28,567 bases of DNA from Bacteroidales bacterium UBA5219 (GTDB lineage Bacteria > Bacteroidota > Bacteroidia > Bacteroidales > ML635J-15), in contig DHVB01000003.1 of NCBI GenBank assembly GCA_002412425.1, forward strand, positions 18,055-46,621, written 5' to 3'. Below are positions 17,562 to 25,396 of this stretch, in pieces; position 1 is the first letter of the stretch; the number at the start of each line of letters is the position of its first letter. The notes under the pieces are model-generated. The model worked only from the letters and a program-made list of their open reading frames with translations. It searched no databases and was not told the origin of the DNA. The translations under genes and the position numbers were made by a program.

Positions 17562-19412
17562 TTATTTTTCTTCTTTATCTTCTTTCTCAAAAGAATTAAT
17601 AATACTATTTAACATTCTTTCTGTTTCAGAAGCTCCTTCGCCCAATAAAAAACCTATTTGTTGAACCATTCCTAGATTTTTTTCAATTACATCGTTAATT
17701 CTATACATTACTTCTTCTTTTCTAACTTCTGATTGATATAAATTTTTAAATACTGCACCTATAGTTTTGCCTTTCTCTATTGGGAAAATAGAAACTGTAA
17801 TTAATTTATCATCAATTTCAACATCTTTATTATCAATGGTTTCGTCTTTGTTGAGAACAAAACTAAAGAAATTATAAATTTGACTAGGTAACAAAGTTTT
17901 AATGTCTGCTCCAATAAGTCCTGGAACTACTTCATCAATTTCTTTAGCGTCTTGTCCTAAAAGCTCTATAAATTTTTGGTTTGATTGAAGTATCTTTAAT
18001 TTGTCGTCAACAACAATTACTGCCGAAGGAATTTTTTCTATTATTGCTTTTGTTAAAGTTGCCATTACTTTTACATCTTTATGCTCTTTTTGCAATTTGA
18101 TTTCTAATTCTTCAAGGTTTTTCTTAGTTTCTTCAAGGTTGGCATTTGCAATATTTATTTTATTTATATAGTCTTGTTTATTTGTTTTTGAAAAGTTTTG
18201 ACACATTTCAGGACGTGCTAAACCTTTGGCAACATCTGTAACAAATTCAGAACAATTTTTATAACCACAACTTCTACAACCAACTTCATAAAGTTGATCT
18301 TTACCTAACAAATCAATAACTTCTTTTATTTTTGCTTGTGATGGGGTAGGAATGCGTTGGTCGTTGGCAGTAAAACTGCGAGTGAAATCTAATTTCGAAA
18401 ATTTTTCAAGATTTTTTTCCCATTCTTGTTTATCAACAGCAGAATTTAATCTTCGTTTAGTGTAATCAACAACTAAGCTATGATTTCGTAAATAGCTATT
18501 ATTGTTTTTAGAGCCAGGTCCCATAGCACAACCATGACAATAAAAAATATTCAAATGGTGCTTTATTAAACTAATACTTGCAAAGTCGTTCATAAATTGG
18601 GTAAAATGCTCAGCCCCGTCTTTAGTAATTATTTTAGAATCAATATCTGTATAATTAATATCGGCAGCATTTAAAATTCCTGTGCTAAGCGGATATAATG
18701 AGCCTTTAGCACCTAAGGGCATGTCAAATTCTGAAAACTCCACTGAATTTTCATAAATTTTATTTTGATTAAACAATATTCGCAATTCTTCAAAGCTAAT
18801 TACTTCATCAACAAAGCCAAATCTTTTTGCTTCGCGTTTTTGAGCTATACAAGGTGTTATGGCAATAATTTTACAGTCATCTCCATGTATTTCTTTCATA
18901 ATTTTTGCCGTAGCAATCATTGGGGAATCAATTTTTACAAGCGAATCAATTATGTGAGTTTGAAATTTTTCAACATAATCATAAATAGGAGGGCAATTTG
19001 TTGTTATATGATATTTTCCTTTAAAATTATCGAATAAGTTTTTGTATTTATATGCAATAACATCAGCACCAAACGAAATTTCATTAACAAATTCAAAACC
19101 TAAAGCTCTAATCATTCCCACAAAATTTCTAACGTCTAAAATATCTGGAAATTCTGCGGATATTGATGGGTCAACAATTGCAATGCAAGGAGTTTCTGAA
19201 TTTAATAGTTGTGAAACTGCTTCTGTAGAATCAATATAGCCGATAGCTTTTGGTCCACAACTAATATAACAGTTTCCGCAACCTAAACATCTGTTGTGAT
19301 TGAAACTTAAAATTTCCTCTGAAGAACTTATTGTAATTGCTTTTACAGGACATGCTTTTACACATGCATAGCAAGAAAGGCATTTTTCTTTATCAAAAGT
19401 TATTAGTTGCAT
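17562..19412 (-). CDS. hydS: Sensory-type [FeFe]-hydrogenase (HydS-like, group C) with PAS domain
   Basis: The start chosen is the ATG at 19410-19412, one base after the preceding stop; a longer frame from 19445 adds 11 residues of that gene's sequence. The 616-residue protein has two N-terminal [4Fe-4S] sites (Cys 11, 14, 17, 21 and 42, 45, 48, 52), an H-domain, a further Fe-S site with CxxCx4C (379, 382, 387) and Cys404, a coiled-coil stretch near 410-445 and a PAS domain near 455-565. The H-cluster cubane ligands appear intact: Cys140, Cys188, Cys292 and Cys295. However the usual TSCCP motif reads TTNCP, so the proton-relay Cys is Asn139, and MPC reads TPC. This matches sensory rather than catalytic hydrogenases. 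Output is probably through the adjacent phosphatase. Assembly would need HydEFG, not seen here. Confidence 0.88.
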   Translation of the reverse strand: MQLITFDKEKCLSCYACVKACPVKAITISSSEEILSFNHNRCLGCGNCYISCGPKAIGYIDSTEAVSQLLNSETPCIAIVDPSISAEFPDILDVRNFVGMIRALGFEFVNEISFGADVIAYKYKNLFDNFKGKYHITTNCPPIYDYVEKFQTHIIDSLVKIDSPMIATAKIMKEIHGDDCKIIAITPCIAQKREAKRFGFVDEVISFEELRILFNQNKIYENSVEFSEFDMPLGAKGSLYPLSTGILNAADINYTDIDSKIITKDGAEHFTQFMNDFASISLIKHHLNIFYCHGCAMGPGSKNNNSYLRNHSLVVDYTKRRLNSAVDKQEWEKNLEKFSKLDFTRSFTANDQRIPTPSQAKIKEVIDLLGKDQLYEVGCRSCGYKNCSEFVTDVAKGLARPEMCQNFSKTNKQDYINKINIANANLEETKKNLEELEIKLQKEHKDVKVMATLTKAIIEKIPSAVIVVDDKLKILQSNQKFIELLGQDAKEIDEVVPGLIGADIKTLLPSQIYNFFSFVLNKDETIDNKDVEIDDKLITVSIFPIEKGKTIGAVFKNLYQSEVRKEEVMYRINDVIEKNLGMVQQIGFLLGEGASETERMLNSIINSFEKEDKEEK

Positions 19413-19413
19413 T

Positions 19414-19668
19414 TTAATTATTTTGAGTTGATAAATATTCCTCAATTATGCGTATTGCTTTAGCTGGTGTTATTCCGGTATAAATTTGTTCATTTACAAC
19501 TATAATTGGTCCTACACTGCATTTTCCCAAACAATGCCCACCTTTTAAATTTATTCTGTTTGACAAATTTTTTTGATCAATATAGTCTTGTAAAGCACTT
19601 ACAATATCTCTTTTTTTTCTGCTAAAGCAGGAGGAGCCTAGGCAAATTGTAACTTCAATTTTACTCAT
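19414..19668 (-). CDS. [2Fe-2S] thioredoxin-like ferredoxin (NuoE/HymA-like)
   Basis: An 84-residue small protein with the thioredoxin-fold [2Fe-2S] pattern: Cys9 and Cys14 in CLGSSC, then Cys46 and Cys50 in GGHCLGKCSVGP. It corresponds to the ferredoxin half of the 24-kDa NuoE subunit, without the N-terminal helical part. The gene ends one base before the hydrogenase start and begins 7 bases after ugd. Proteins of this kind accompany [FeFe]-hydrogenases as electron carriers, so it is probably the redox partner of the HydS-like protein (inference from context). It is cytoplasmic, with no signal sequence. Confidence 0.9.
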   Translation of the reverse strand: MSKIEVTICLGSSCFSRKKRDIVSALQDYIDQKNLSNRINLKGGHCLGKCSVGPIIVVNEQIYTGITPAKAIRIIEEYLSTQNN

Positions 19669-19675
19669 AATAGTA

Positions 19676-20986
19676 TTATCTTCCTATTCCATAATATGTA
19701 AAACCGTTTTTATTAAGTTCTTCGGGTTGATAAATGTTTCTGCCGTCGAAAATTACTTTGTTTTTCATTTTGTCTAATGCTTTATAGTTTAAAACCCTAA
19801 ACTCTGTCCATTCGGTAACTAAAAATAATGCGTCAGCTTCTTCAACTGCTTCGTAAGGTGTTTTGCAATATTTTACTTTTTTAGGAAGTATTTTTTTTGC
19901 TTCTTTCATTGCAACCGGGTCGTAGGCATAAATATCAGCTCCTGCTTCCCAAAGATTATTTATTAATATGATTGAAGGAGCTTCACGCATATCGTCTGTG
20001 TTTGGTTTAAAAGATAATCCCCAAATTGCAAATTTTTTATTTTTCAAATTTCCTTCAAAATGTTTGTTTGCTTTATGGAAAAGTATTTCTTTTTGGCGAT
20101 TATTAACATTTTCAACAGATTTTAAAATTTCTAAAGAATGTCCATGTTCGTCAGCGGTTTTAATAATTGCTTTTACATCTTTTGGAAAGCATGAACCTCC
20201 ATAGCCAGTACCAGCATAAATAAAATATGGTCCAATTCTTTTATCTGTGCCAATTCCTTTTCTAACAGCATTAATGTCTGCTCCAACAATTTCGCATAAA
20301 TTTGCAATATCATTTATAAATGATATTTTAGTTGCAAGCATTGCATTTGCGGTGTATTTTGTCAATTCTGCTGATGCAATATCCATGTGAATAATTGGAT
20401 GTCCATTTAATACAAATGGCGAGTATATTCTATTGATTATTTCTCTTGCTTTTTCAGAATCTGTTCCTACTATAATGCGGTCGGGGTGAAGACAGTCTTC
20501 AATAGCATCTCCTTCTTTTAAGAACTCTGGATTTGAGGCTATGTCAAATTTTATATTAACTCCTCGTTTTTCAATTTCCTTTTGTATAGTTGCTCTTACC
20601 TTTTCGCTTGTGCCAACAGGGACAGTACTTTTTATAATTACGACCATATAATTATTTATGTTTTGACCAATTTCTTTTGCAACAGCCAAAACATATTGTA
20701 AATCGGCAGATCCATCTTCGTCGGGTGGTGTACCTACAGCAATAAAACAAGCAGAAGCCGAGTTTATACTTTCTGAAATGTTTGTGGTAAAACTCAATCT
20801 TTGTTTTTCGAAATTTCTCTTAACCATTTCCTTTAATCCAGGCTCCCAAATGGGCATTATACCGTTTTTAAGGTTTTCAATTTTTTGTTGGTCAACATCT
20901 AAGCAAGATGTAGTTATTCCCATTTCAGCAAAGCATGTACCAGAAACTAAACCCACATACCCTGTACCAATTATTGAAATTTTCAT
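19676..20986 (-). CDS. ugd: UDP-glucose 6-dehydrogenase
   Basis: A 436-residue NAD-dependent sugar-nucleotide dehydrogenase. The Rossmann motif GTGYVG is at residues 7-12, the STVPVGT loop near 120-126, YTANAMLATK with Lys220, and the catalytic Cys266 in YGGSCFPKD. The C-terminal domain contains the usual WGLSFKPNTDDMREAPS motif. It oxidises UDP-glucose to UDP-glucuronate in two steps, feeding capsule, exopolysaccharide or LPS synthesis. It could use UDP-mannose-type substrates, but motifs favour UDP-glucose. It is the first gene of a four-gene run with 7-, 1- and 6-base gaps leading into the sensory hydrogenase and phosphatase, an odd partnership for a sugar enzyme. A promoter lies 32 bases upstream. 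Confidence 0.93.
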   Translation of the reverse strand: MKISIIGTGYVGLVSGTCFAEMGITTSCLDVDQQKIENLKNGIMPIWEPGLKEMVKRNFEKQRLSFTTNISESINSASACFIAVGTPPDEDGSADLQYVLAVAKEIGQNINNYMVVIIKSTVPVGTSEKVRATIQKEIEKRGVNIKFDIASNPEFLKEGDAIEDCLHPDRIIVGTDSEKAREIINRIYSPFVLNGHPIIHMDIASAELTKYTANAMLATKISFINDIANLCEIVGADINAVRKGIGTDKRIGPYFIYAGTGYGGSCFPKDVKAIIKTADEHGHSLEILKSVENVNNRQKEILFHKANKHFEGNLKNKKFAIWGLSFKPNTDDMREAPSIILINNLWEAGADIYAYDPVAMKEAKKILPKKVKYCKTPYEAVEEADALFLVTEWTEFRVLNYKALDKMKNKVIFDGRNIYQPEELNKNGFTYYGIGR

Positions 20987-21017
20987 TTTATTTATTTTAA
21001 AATTTTTACAAAAATAT

Positions 21018-21049
21018 CAAAACTATTCGAAACTTTTATACAAACCAAA
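21018..21049 (-). promoter_or_regulatory. Bacteroidota-type promoter for the ugd-ferredoxin-hydS-phosphatase operon
   Basis: On the minus strand TTTG (21046-21049) is followed after 20 bases by TAGTTTTG (21018-21025), fitting the -33 TTTG and -7 TAnnTTTG consensus. A second -7-like box, TATTTTTG, overlaps just downstream. The start codon of ugd is 32 bases further on. Confidence 0.5.
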
Positions 21050-21093
21050 AATAGCGTGATATTGTTTTACCGAAACAAAAATAATAATAAACA

Positions 21094-21112
21094 AATAATT
21101 TGACAAATTATT
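21094..21112. promoter_or_regulatory. Palindromic site upstream of the ugd operon promoter
   Basis: AATAATTTG and CAAATTATT form perfect 9-base arms around one central base. The site is about 45 bases upstream of the -33 element of the ugd operon and about 57 bases past the stop of the ABC permease. It resembles a dimeric regulator operator (TTTG-N-CAAA core), though AT-rich sequence makes chance palindromes more likely, and it has no T-run that would mark it as a terminator. Confidence 0.3.
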
Positions 21113-21168
21113 GATTTGATTTTTTATAGATTGTTGATTACTCCAAACGTGCAGGAAATTAGTTCAAT

Positions 21169-22380
21169 TTAATTTTTAGAAATAATTTTCTTTATTGTTG
21201 ATTTTAGCATACTTATTAATAATAGTACCACTATAAAAATAAATATTAAAGAAGGTAATATGATATTGCTAAACAGTTGAGTAGTGCTTTCATATCCAAA
21301 TAAAACTAAATTAGAGAAATAATAATTTCTTAAAAAATATAATGGGATAAGAGAACTAATAAAACTTGCAGCAAACAATATGCTTACCATTATTTTATAA
21401 GGTAGCGAAATTTCTTTTAAAGAATAACCAAGCATATTTAGTTTAACAATATTCTCGTTATTTCTTTGCAGCAATAGTTGTATTGATAAAATTATTAATG
21501 CGAATGTTAAGCAAATTATAATAATGCCTATTGTTACAACTATTCCTATTATTATTTTTAGAAATGCTAGTGCTTTGCTATTACTAAGTTCTGACTTGTT
21601 TATGTCGTAGTCGTGATTATCAATATATTCAACTAGTTCTTGACTTGACGGGTCTTTTGCAATAATAATAATTCTGCCAGGTTTTGATTTTTCATGCTCG
21701 CCAAAATTTTTGTTTCCCCAGTCAACAAATGATTTAGGTGCTAAAATTGTATTTATTCTTTCAGAAAAACCAACAATTCTAGCTTCAAACTTTTGGTGCT
21801 TTTTTTGTCCATAAACATGAATATTAAATTTTGCCAACGAAGCTCCACTTTCTGAAATTTGTGGTAAATTTTGACTTTGAGCAAATCCGAAATTGTATAA
21901 ATTTAGATAAACTTTTGGCAAAATAACAGGTATATAGGCACTATTTTCAGTCCAATTCCAATTTTTATAATTTACATCAACATAGTTGTCGGGAACTGCT
22001 TCAAAAAATAAATCTGTGTAAAATCCGCTTAGAGGACTGTCTCGGTCAGCCGAAGCACTTATGGCAAATGAGCAGTTTGAAAATTCTGCAACATCTTTTA
22101 CAAAGGCTTGTCTTTTTAGGTCTTCTATTTCTTCTTCTGTGAAATATGGTTTTTCTTTGTCAGCTTCTCTAATTTGGTGATATGAGTCTGTGATTTTCAC
22201 TTTTTTATTTACAATAATATACTCGTCACGCCAAAAACTTTCTTTATCTTCAAATATTGGTTTTACATCAAGATAAAACGACACCGCTACCATTAAAATA
22301 CTCAAGCCTAGCGTTATGCCAAAAAATGTACCTATTAGCTGAGCAGGTTTTATATTATTTTTTAAAACTTTCCAAATCAT
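21169..22380 (-). CDS. ABC transporter permease, FtsX/MacB-like
   Basis: A 403-residue membrane protein with the FtsX-type layout: one membrane segment near residues 15-38, a large extracytoplasmic domain of about 230 residues, then three segments (starting at FLKIIIGIVVTIGIIIICL, at IMVSILFAASFISSLIPLY, and at the C-terminus beginning NIILPSLIFIFIVVLLL). Such permeases work as mechanotransmitting exporters or lipoprotein-handling systems rather than importers. The start codon overlaps the stop of the ATPase gene by one base (TAATG), so the pair is translationally coupled. The substrate is not recognisable. Unlike most MacB-like proteins, the extracytoplasmic domain shows no obvious match I can name. 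Confidence 0.8.
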   Translation of the reverse strand: MIWKVLKNNIKPAQLIGTFFGITLGLSILMVAVSFYLDVKPIFEDKESFWRDEYIIVNKKVKITDSYHQIREADKEKPYFTEEEIEDLKRQAFVKDVAEFSNCSFAISASADRDSPLSGFYTDLFFEAVPDNYVDVNYKNWNWTENSAYIPVILPKVYLNLYNFGFAQSQNLPQISESGASLAKFNIHVYGQKKHQKFEARIVGFSERINTILAPKSFVDWGNKNFGEHEKSKPGRIIIIAKDPSSQELVEYIDNHDYDINKSELSNSKALAFLKIIIGIVVTIGIIIICLTFALIILSIQLLLQRNNENIVKLNMLGYSLKEISLPYKIMVSILFAASFISSLIPLYFLRNYYFSNLVLFGYESTTQLFSNIILPSLIFIFIVVLLLISMLKSTIKKIISKN

Positions 22381-23018
22381 TACACCCTCAACTTTATTAT
22401 ATTTGTTTCAAAATCTTGTTTTAAAGAAGTTACAATTATGCTTGCATTTTGTTGCTCAGCTTCTGATTTTATTAAATCCCATGCAATTTCTGTGTTTTTT
22501 GCATCTAAGTGGCTAAATGGTTCATCAAGTAAAATATAGTCAAAACTTTGGCAGAGTGCTCTAATTATTGCAACTCTTTGCTTTTGTCCGAACGACATTT
22601 TTGCAGTTTTTCTATTTTCAAAACCACTTAGTCCTAATTTTTCAATCATTTCTGATATTTGTTTTGAGGTTTTGTAGTTTTGAATTCTATTTTTGATGTT
22701 AATGTTTTCTAAAACACTTAATTCTGGAAATAATTGAAGCCCTTGCGGAACAATACTAAGCCGCGTTTTTCTTAATTGAGAAAATTGGTTTATGCTAAAA
22801 TTCGAGATGTCTTCTCCATCAATATACACATTGCCTGTATAGTCCTTTCGTAAGCCAAAAATGATATTTACAAAAGTTGTTTTGCCTTTGCCAGAATCGG
22901 CGTAGATTAAATATTTATTATTTTGTTCAAATAATAAATCCCTATTCCAAATTTCAGAATTAGCAATATTGCTTTCAGGAATTGGAATAGGGATTATTTT
23001 GGAAAATCTTATTTCCAT
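22380..23018 (-). CDS. ABC transporter ATP-binding protein (LolD/MacB-like) with divergent motifs
   Basis: A 212-residue single-domain ABC ATPase. The P-loop at residues 40-48 is ADSGKGKTT, with Ala in place of the first Gly of GxxGxGK(S/T). The Q-loop is VPQG, the signature MSFGQKQR, the Walker B ILLDEP, and the D-loop SHLD. At the place of the switch histidine the sequence reads VTSLKQD, with Leu where His is expected. The protein also ends soon after. It pairs with the overlapping FtsX-like permease. The missing His may mean slow or altered ATP hydrolysis; the lack of the first P-loop Gly is milder. Confidence 0.85.
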   Translation of the reverse strand: MEIRFSKIIPIPIPESNIANSEIWNRDLLFEQNNKYLIYADSGKGKTTFVNIIFGLRKDYTGNVYIDGEDISNFSINQFSQLRKTRLSIVPQGLQLFPELSVLENINIKNRIQNYKTSKQISEMIEKLGLSGFENRKTAKMSFGQKQRVAIIRALCQSFDYILLDEPFSHLDAKNTEIAWDLIKSEAEQQNASIIVTSLKQDFETNIIKLRV

Positions 23019-23036
23019 ATAAATATACCAAATAGA

Positions 23037-24035
23037 TTATTCAACTTCTTCTAAAGCTTTTAAAAATTCTTCCCATTCTTCTTCTGTGAACTCGCTTTGG
23101 TAGTCTTCCCAGTTGATATCTTCATCATATTCATAATCATAAACATCATAAGAATTTACAGGATTGAATAAATTTAAATATTTGTTGAAAAACTTTTCTA
23201 GGGTTTCAGAATTTTCATTAAGTTTCTTTATGTCTAATTCTTGGATTGATTTATTATATCTAAAACTAGATGTGATATTAATTTGACCTTTTGCAAATTC
23301 TAGGTGCATATGACCATAATTATTTGCTAAATCAATGCCGGTTAATGTTTCAAATTCTTTAACCTCACCATCAAATTCATTAATATTTTTTATGATGTCA
23401 GAACTAATCCATAAATTAAGGTCTTTACAATTTTTGTGGAATTTTTTAAAGTCATCGTTAGCTAAGATGGATTCATCTTTTTTCAAATTAAAATGTTTTT
23501 CTAATAGTGCAAAATCAACTTCTCCGCCTTCTTTTCCTAAAAAGATAAATACATCTTTATTCCATCCAAAAATCATGTCTTCGTCATCAAAATATTTAAT
23601 GTCGTTTTTTGTTGATAAAACAGCAGAAATTGGGAAGCCTAACTCAGAGCCTATCATATCTAAGTTTGCTTCAAGTTTCTTTTTGTTTATTGGAATAATA
23701 AATCCATAGAGTAGTTCTTCTTTGTCGTAGCTTGCAAAAGCGTAAGAACGTTTTGTTAATAAAATTCCTAATTCATCAGGATTTTTTTGTGTTTTTTCAA
23801 TCAACTCCACTAATTTTTCACTTTCTTGTTTAAGAGATTCCATTGTTTGCTTGTATTCTTCATTGTCTTTTAAGAAATTGTTATTTGTCAAATCTTTAAG
23901 ACCTTTACCATCAATAACCGCTACTACAAAAGCATTTTTTGGAATGTGAGAAGAATTGTTTTTTGAGCAGGAAACAAAGAAAACCGCAACTAAAACTAGC
24001 ACTATAATTGTGCTTGATAATCTAATTTTTTTCAT
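23037..24035 (-). CDS. Lipoprotein, DUF4836-like
   Basis: A 332-residue protein with a lipoprotein signal: a basic MKKIR start, hydrophobic residues 8-21, and the lipobox ending at Cys23 (FFVSCS). The mature part begins with an IPKNAFVVAVIDGKGL segment resembling the start of DUF4836 proteins of Bacteroidota, whose function is unknown; the assignment is from memory and tentative. The C-terminus is strongly acidic and tryptophan-bearing (EEEWEEF). It is the first gene of a run with the ABC ATPase (18 bases on) and permease, so it could be their periplasmic or surface partner. Confidence 0.7.
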   Translation of the reverse strand: MKKIRLSSTIIVLVLVAVFFVSCSKNNSSHIPKNAFVVAVIDGKGLKDLTNNNFLKDNEEYKQTMESLKQESEKLVELIEKTQKNPDELGILLTKRSYAFASYDKEELLYGFIIPINKKKLEANLDMIGSELGFPISAVLSTKNDIKYFDDEDMIFGWNKDVFIFLGKEGGEVDFALLEKHFNLKKDESILANDDFKKFHKNCKDLNLWISSDIIKNINEFDGEVKEFETLTGIDLANNYGHMHLEFAKGQINITSSFRYNKSIQELDIKKLNENSETLEKFFNKYLNLFNPVNSYDVYDYEYDEDINWEDYQSEFTEEEWEEFLKALEEVE

Positions 24036-24089
24036 AATTTTTTTATTTGTGATTTAACAAGGTAAAGTTATAAATTTAAATTTTATTTC

Positions 24090-24097
24090 CAAAGATA
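24090..24097 (-). promoter_or_regulatory. Candidate -7 box for the lipoprotein-ABC operon
   Basis: The minus strand reads TATCTTTG, matching TAnnTTTG, about 54 bases before the lipoprotein start. No convincing -33 TTG is found at the right distance; the only longer sequence upstream is the hairpin of the kam operon terminator. Confidence 0.3.
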
Positions 24098-24111
24098 AAT
24101 ATGAAAAATAA

Positions 24112-24147
24112 AAAAAGGTGAGTTAAATATGTTGTACTCACCTTTTT
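24112..24147 (-). terminator. Rho-independent terminator of the kam-thiolase operon
   Basis: AAAAAGGTGAGT (24112-24123) and ACTCACCTTTTT (24136-24147) are perfect 12-base inverted repeats around a 12-base loop. Read on the minus strand the hairpin sits 6 bases after the thiolase stop and runs into a T-rich tract. The A- and T-runs on both sides make it potentially bidirectional, although only the minus-strand operon ends here. Confidence 0.85.
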
Positions 24148-24153
24148 AAACTT

Positions 24154-25359
24154 TTAAATGTTTTTTAAAATAATTGCGGTTCCCATTCCTCCGCCTATGC
24201 AAAGTGATGCTAAACCAAATTTATTATTATTTCTTTTCATTTCGTGAATTAAACACACAATAATTCTATTTCCAGAAGCTCCAATAGGATGACCTAAAGC
24301 AATTGCACCACCGTTTTTATTACATCTTTCGTCAAAGAAAGATTTGTCAACTCCGTGGTCAGTGCAAAGTTGTTTGATAACTCCTAATGATTGAGCTGCA
24401 AAAGCTTCGTTAAGTTCAAGAACTTCTATATCTTGAAGTTTCATATTTGCTTTTTTCAATACATTGTTAATTGCAGGAACTGGTCCCATTCCCATAATTG
24501 CAGGGTCAACACCACCTTGTCCAACCGCAACAATTTCTGCCATTGGTTTTAGTTTGAATTTTTCAACAGCTTCTTCGCTTGCTACTAATACATATGAAGC
24601 TCCGTCATTGATGCCAGATGCATTACCTGCTGTTACTGTTCCGTCTTTTTTGAAAGCAGGACGAAGTTTTGCAAGTTTTTCCAAGTCTGTAGTTCTATTA
24701 ATAAATTCGTCTTGGTCAAAAACTATGGTTTCTTTTCTAGTTACAATGTTAATAGGAATAATTTCTTTTTTGAAGTTTCCAGCATCTTGGGCTTTTGCTG
24801 CTTTAGTTTGAGATGCAAATGCAAATTGATCTTGTTCTTCGCGTGAAATATTATATTTTTCTGCAATATTTTCAGCAGTATTTCCCATATGATAATCATT
24901 AAATGCTTCCCAAAGTCCGTCTAATATCATGTGGTCAATAACTTTAAAGTCGCCCATTTTTGTACCTGTACGAACACTTGCTGGTAATAGCATTGGAGCA
25001 CCAGACATTGTTTCTGTACCACCTGCTAAAATTAAGTTTGCTTCGCCAGCTCTAATTGCAGAAACAGCATTTGAAACCGCTTTCATACCAGAACCACAAA
25101 CCATATTCAAAGAATAGGCTGGTACTTCGTTTGGAATTCCTGCTTTTATTGCAGCCTGACGAGAAACGCCTTGTCTTTGTCCTGCCGACAAAACATTTCC
25201 TGTTATTACTTCATCTAAATCGGCAGGATTAATGCCGGTGTTAGAAATAATTGTCTTTATAACTTCAGCAGCCATGTCGGAAGCCGAAACTGTAGCCAAA
25301 CTACCTCCAAATTTTCCTATGGCAGTACGTTTAGCTTCAATTAAAAATACTTTTTTCAT
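24154..25359 (-). CDS. atoB: Acetyl-CoA C-acetyltransferase (thiolase)
   Basis: A 401-residue thiolase. The acyl-accepting Cys88 is in NMVCGSGMKAV, the NEAFAAQ motif follows, His357 lies in GHPIGASG, and the second active-site Cys387 is in CIGGGMG. It interconverts acetoacetyl-CoA and two acetyl-CoA. In the lysine fermentation pathway it cleaves the acetoacetyl-CoA formed by the CoA transferase, giving acetyl-CoA for energy conservation. It is the last gene of the operon, 37 bases after the CoA transferase gene, and is followed by a strong terminator. Length and motifs are normal, so a role in general short-chain acyl metabolism is also possible. Confidence 0.94.
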   Translation of the reverse strand: MKKVFLIEAKRTAIGKFGGSLATVSASDMAAEVIKTIISNTGINPADLDEVITGNVLSAGQRQGVSRQAAIKAGIPNEVPAYSLNMVCGSGMKAVSNAVSAIRAGEANLILAGGTETMSGAPMLLPASVRTGTKMGDFKVIDHMILDGLWEAFNDYHMGNTAENIAEKYNISREEQDQFAFASQTKAAKAQDAGNFKKEIIPINIVTRKETIVFDQDEFINRTTDLEKLAKLRPAFKKDGTVTAGNASGINDGASYVLVASEEAVEKFKLKPMAEIVAVGQGGVDPAIMGMGPVPAINNVLKKANMKLQDIEVLELNEAFAAQSLGVIKQLCTDHGVDKSFFDERCNKNGGAIALGHPIGASGNRIIVCLIHEMKRNNNKFGLASLCIGGGMGTAIILKNI

Positions 25360-25396
25360 TTTTATAATAAGTTTATGTTAATTAAAATTTATTGCA

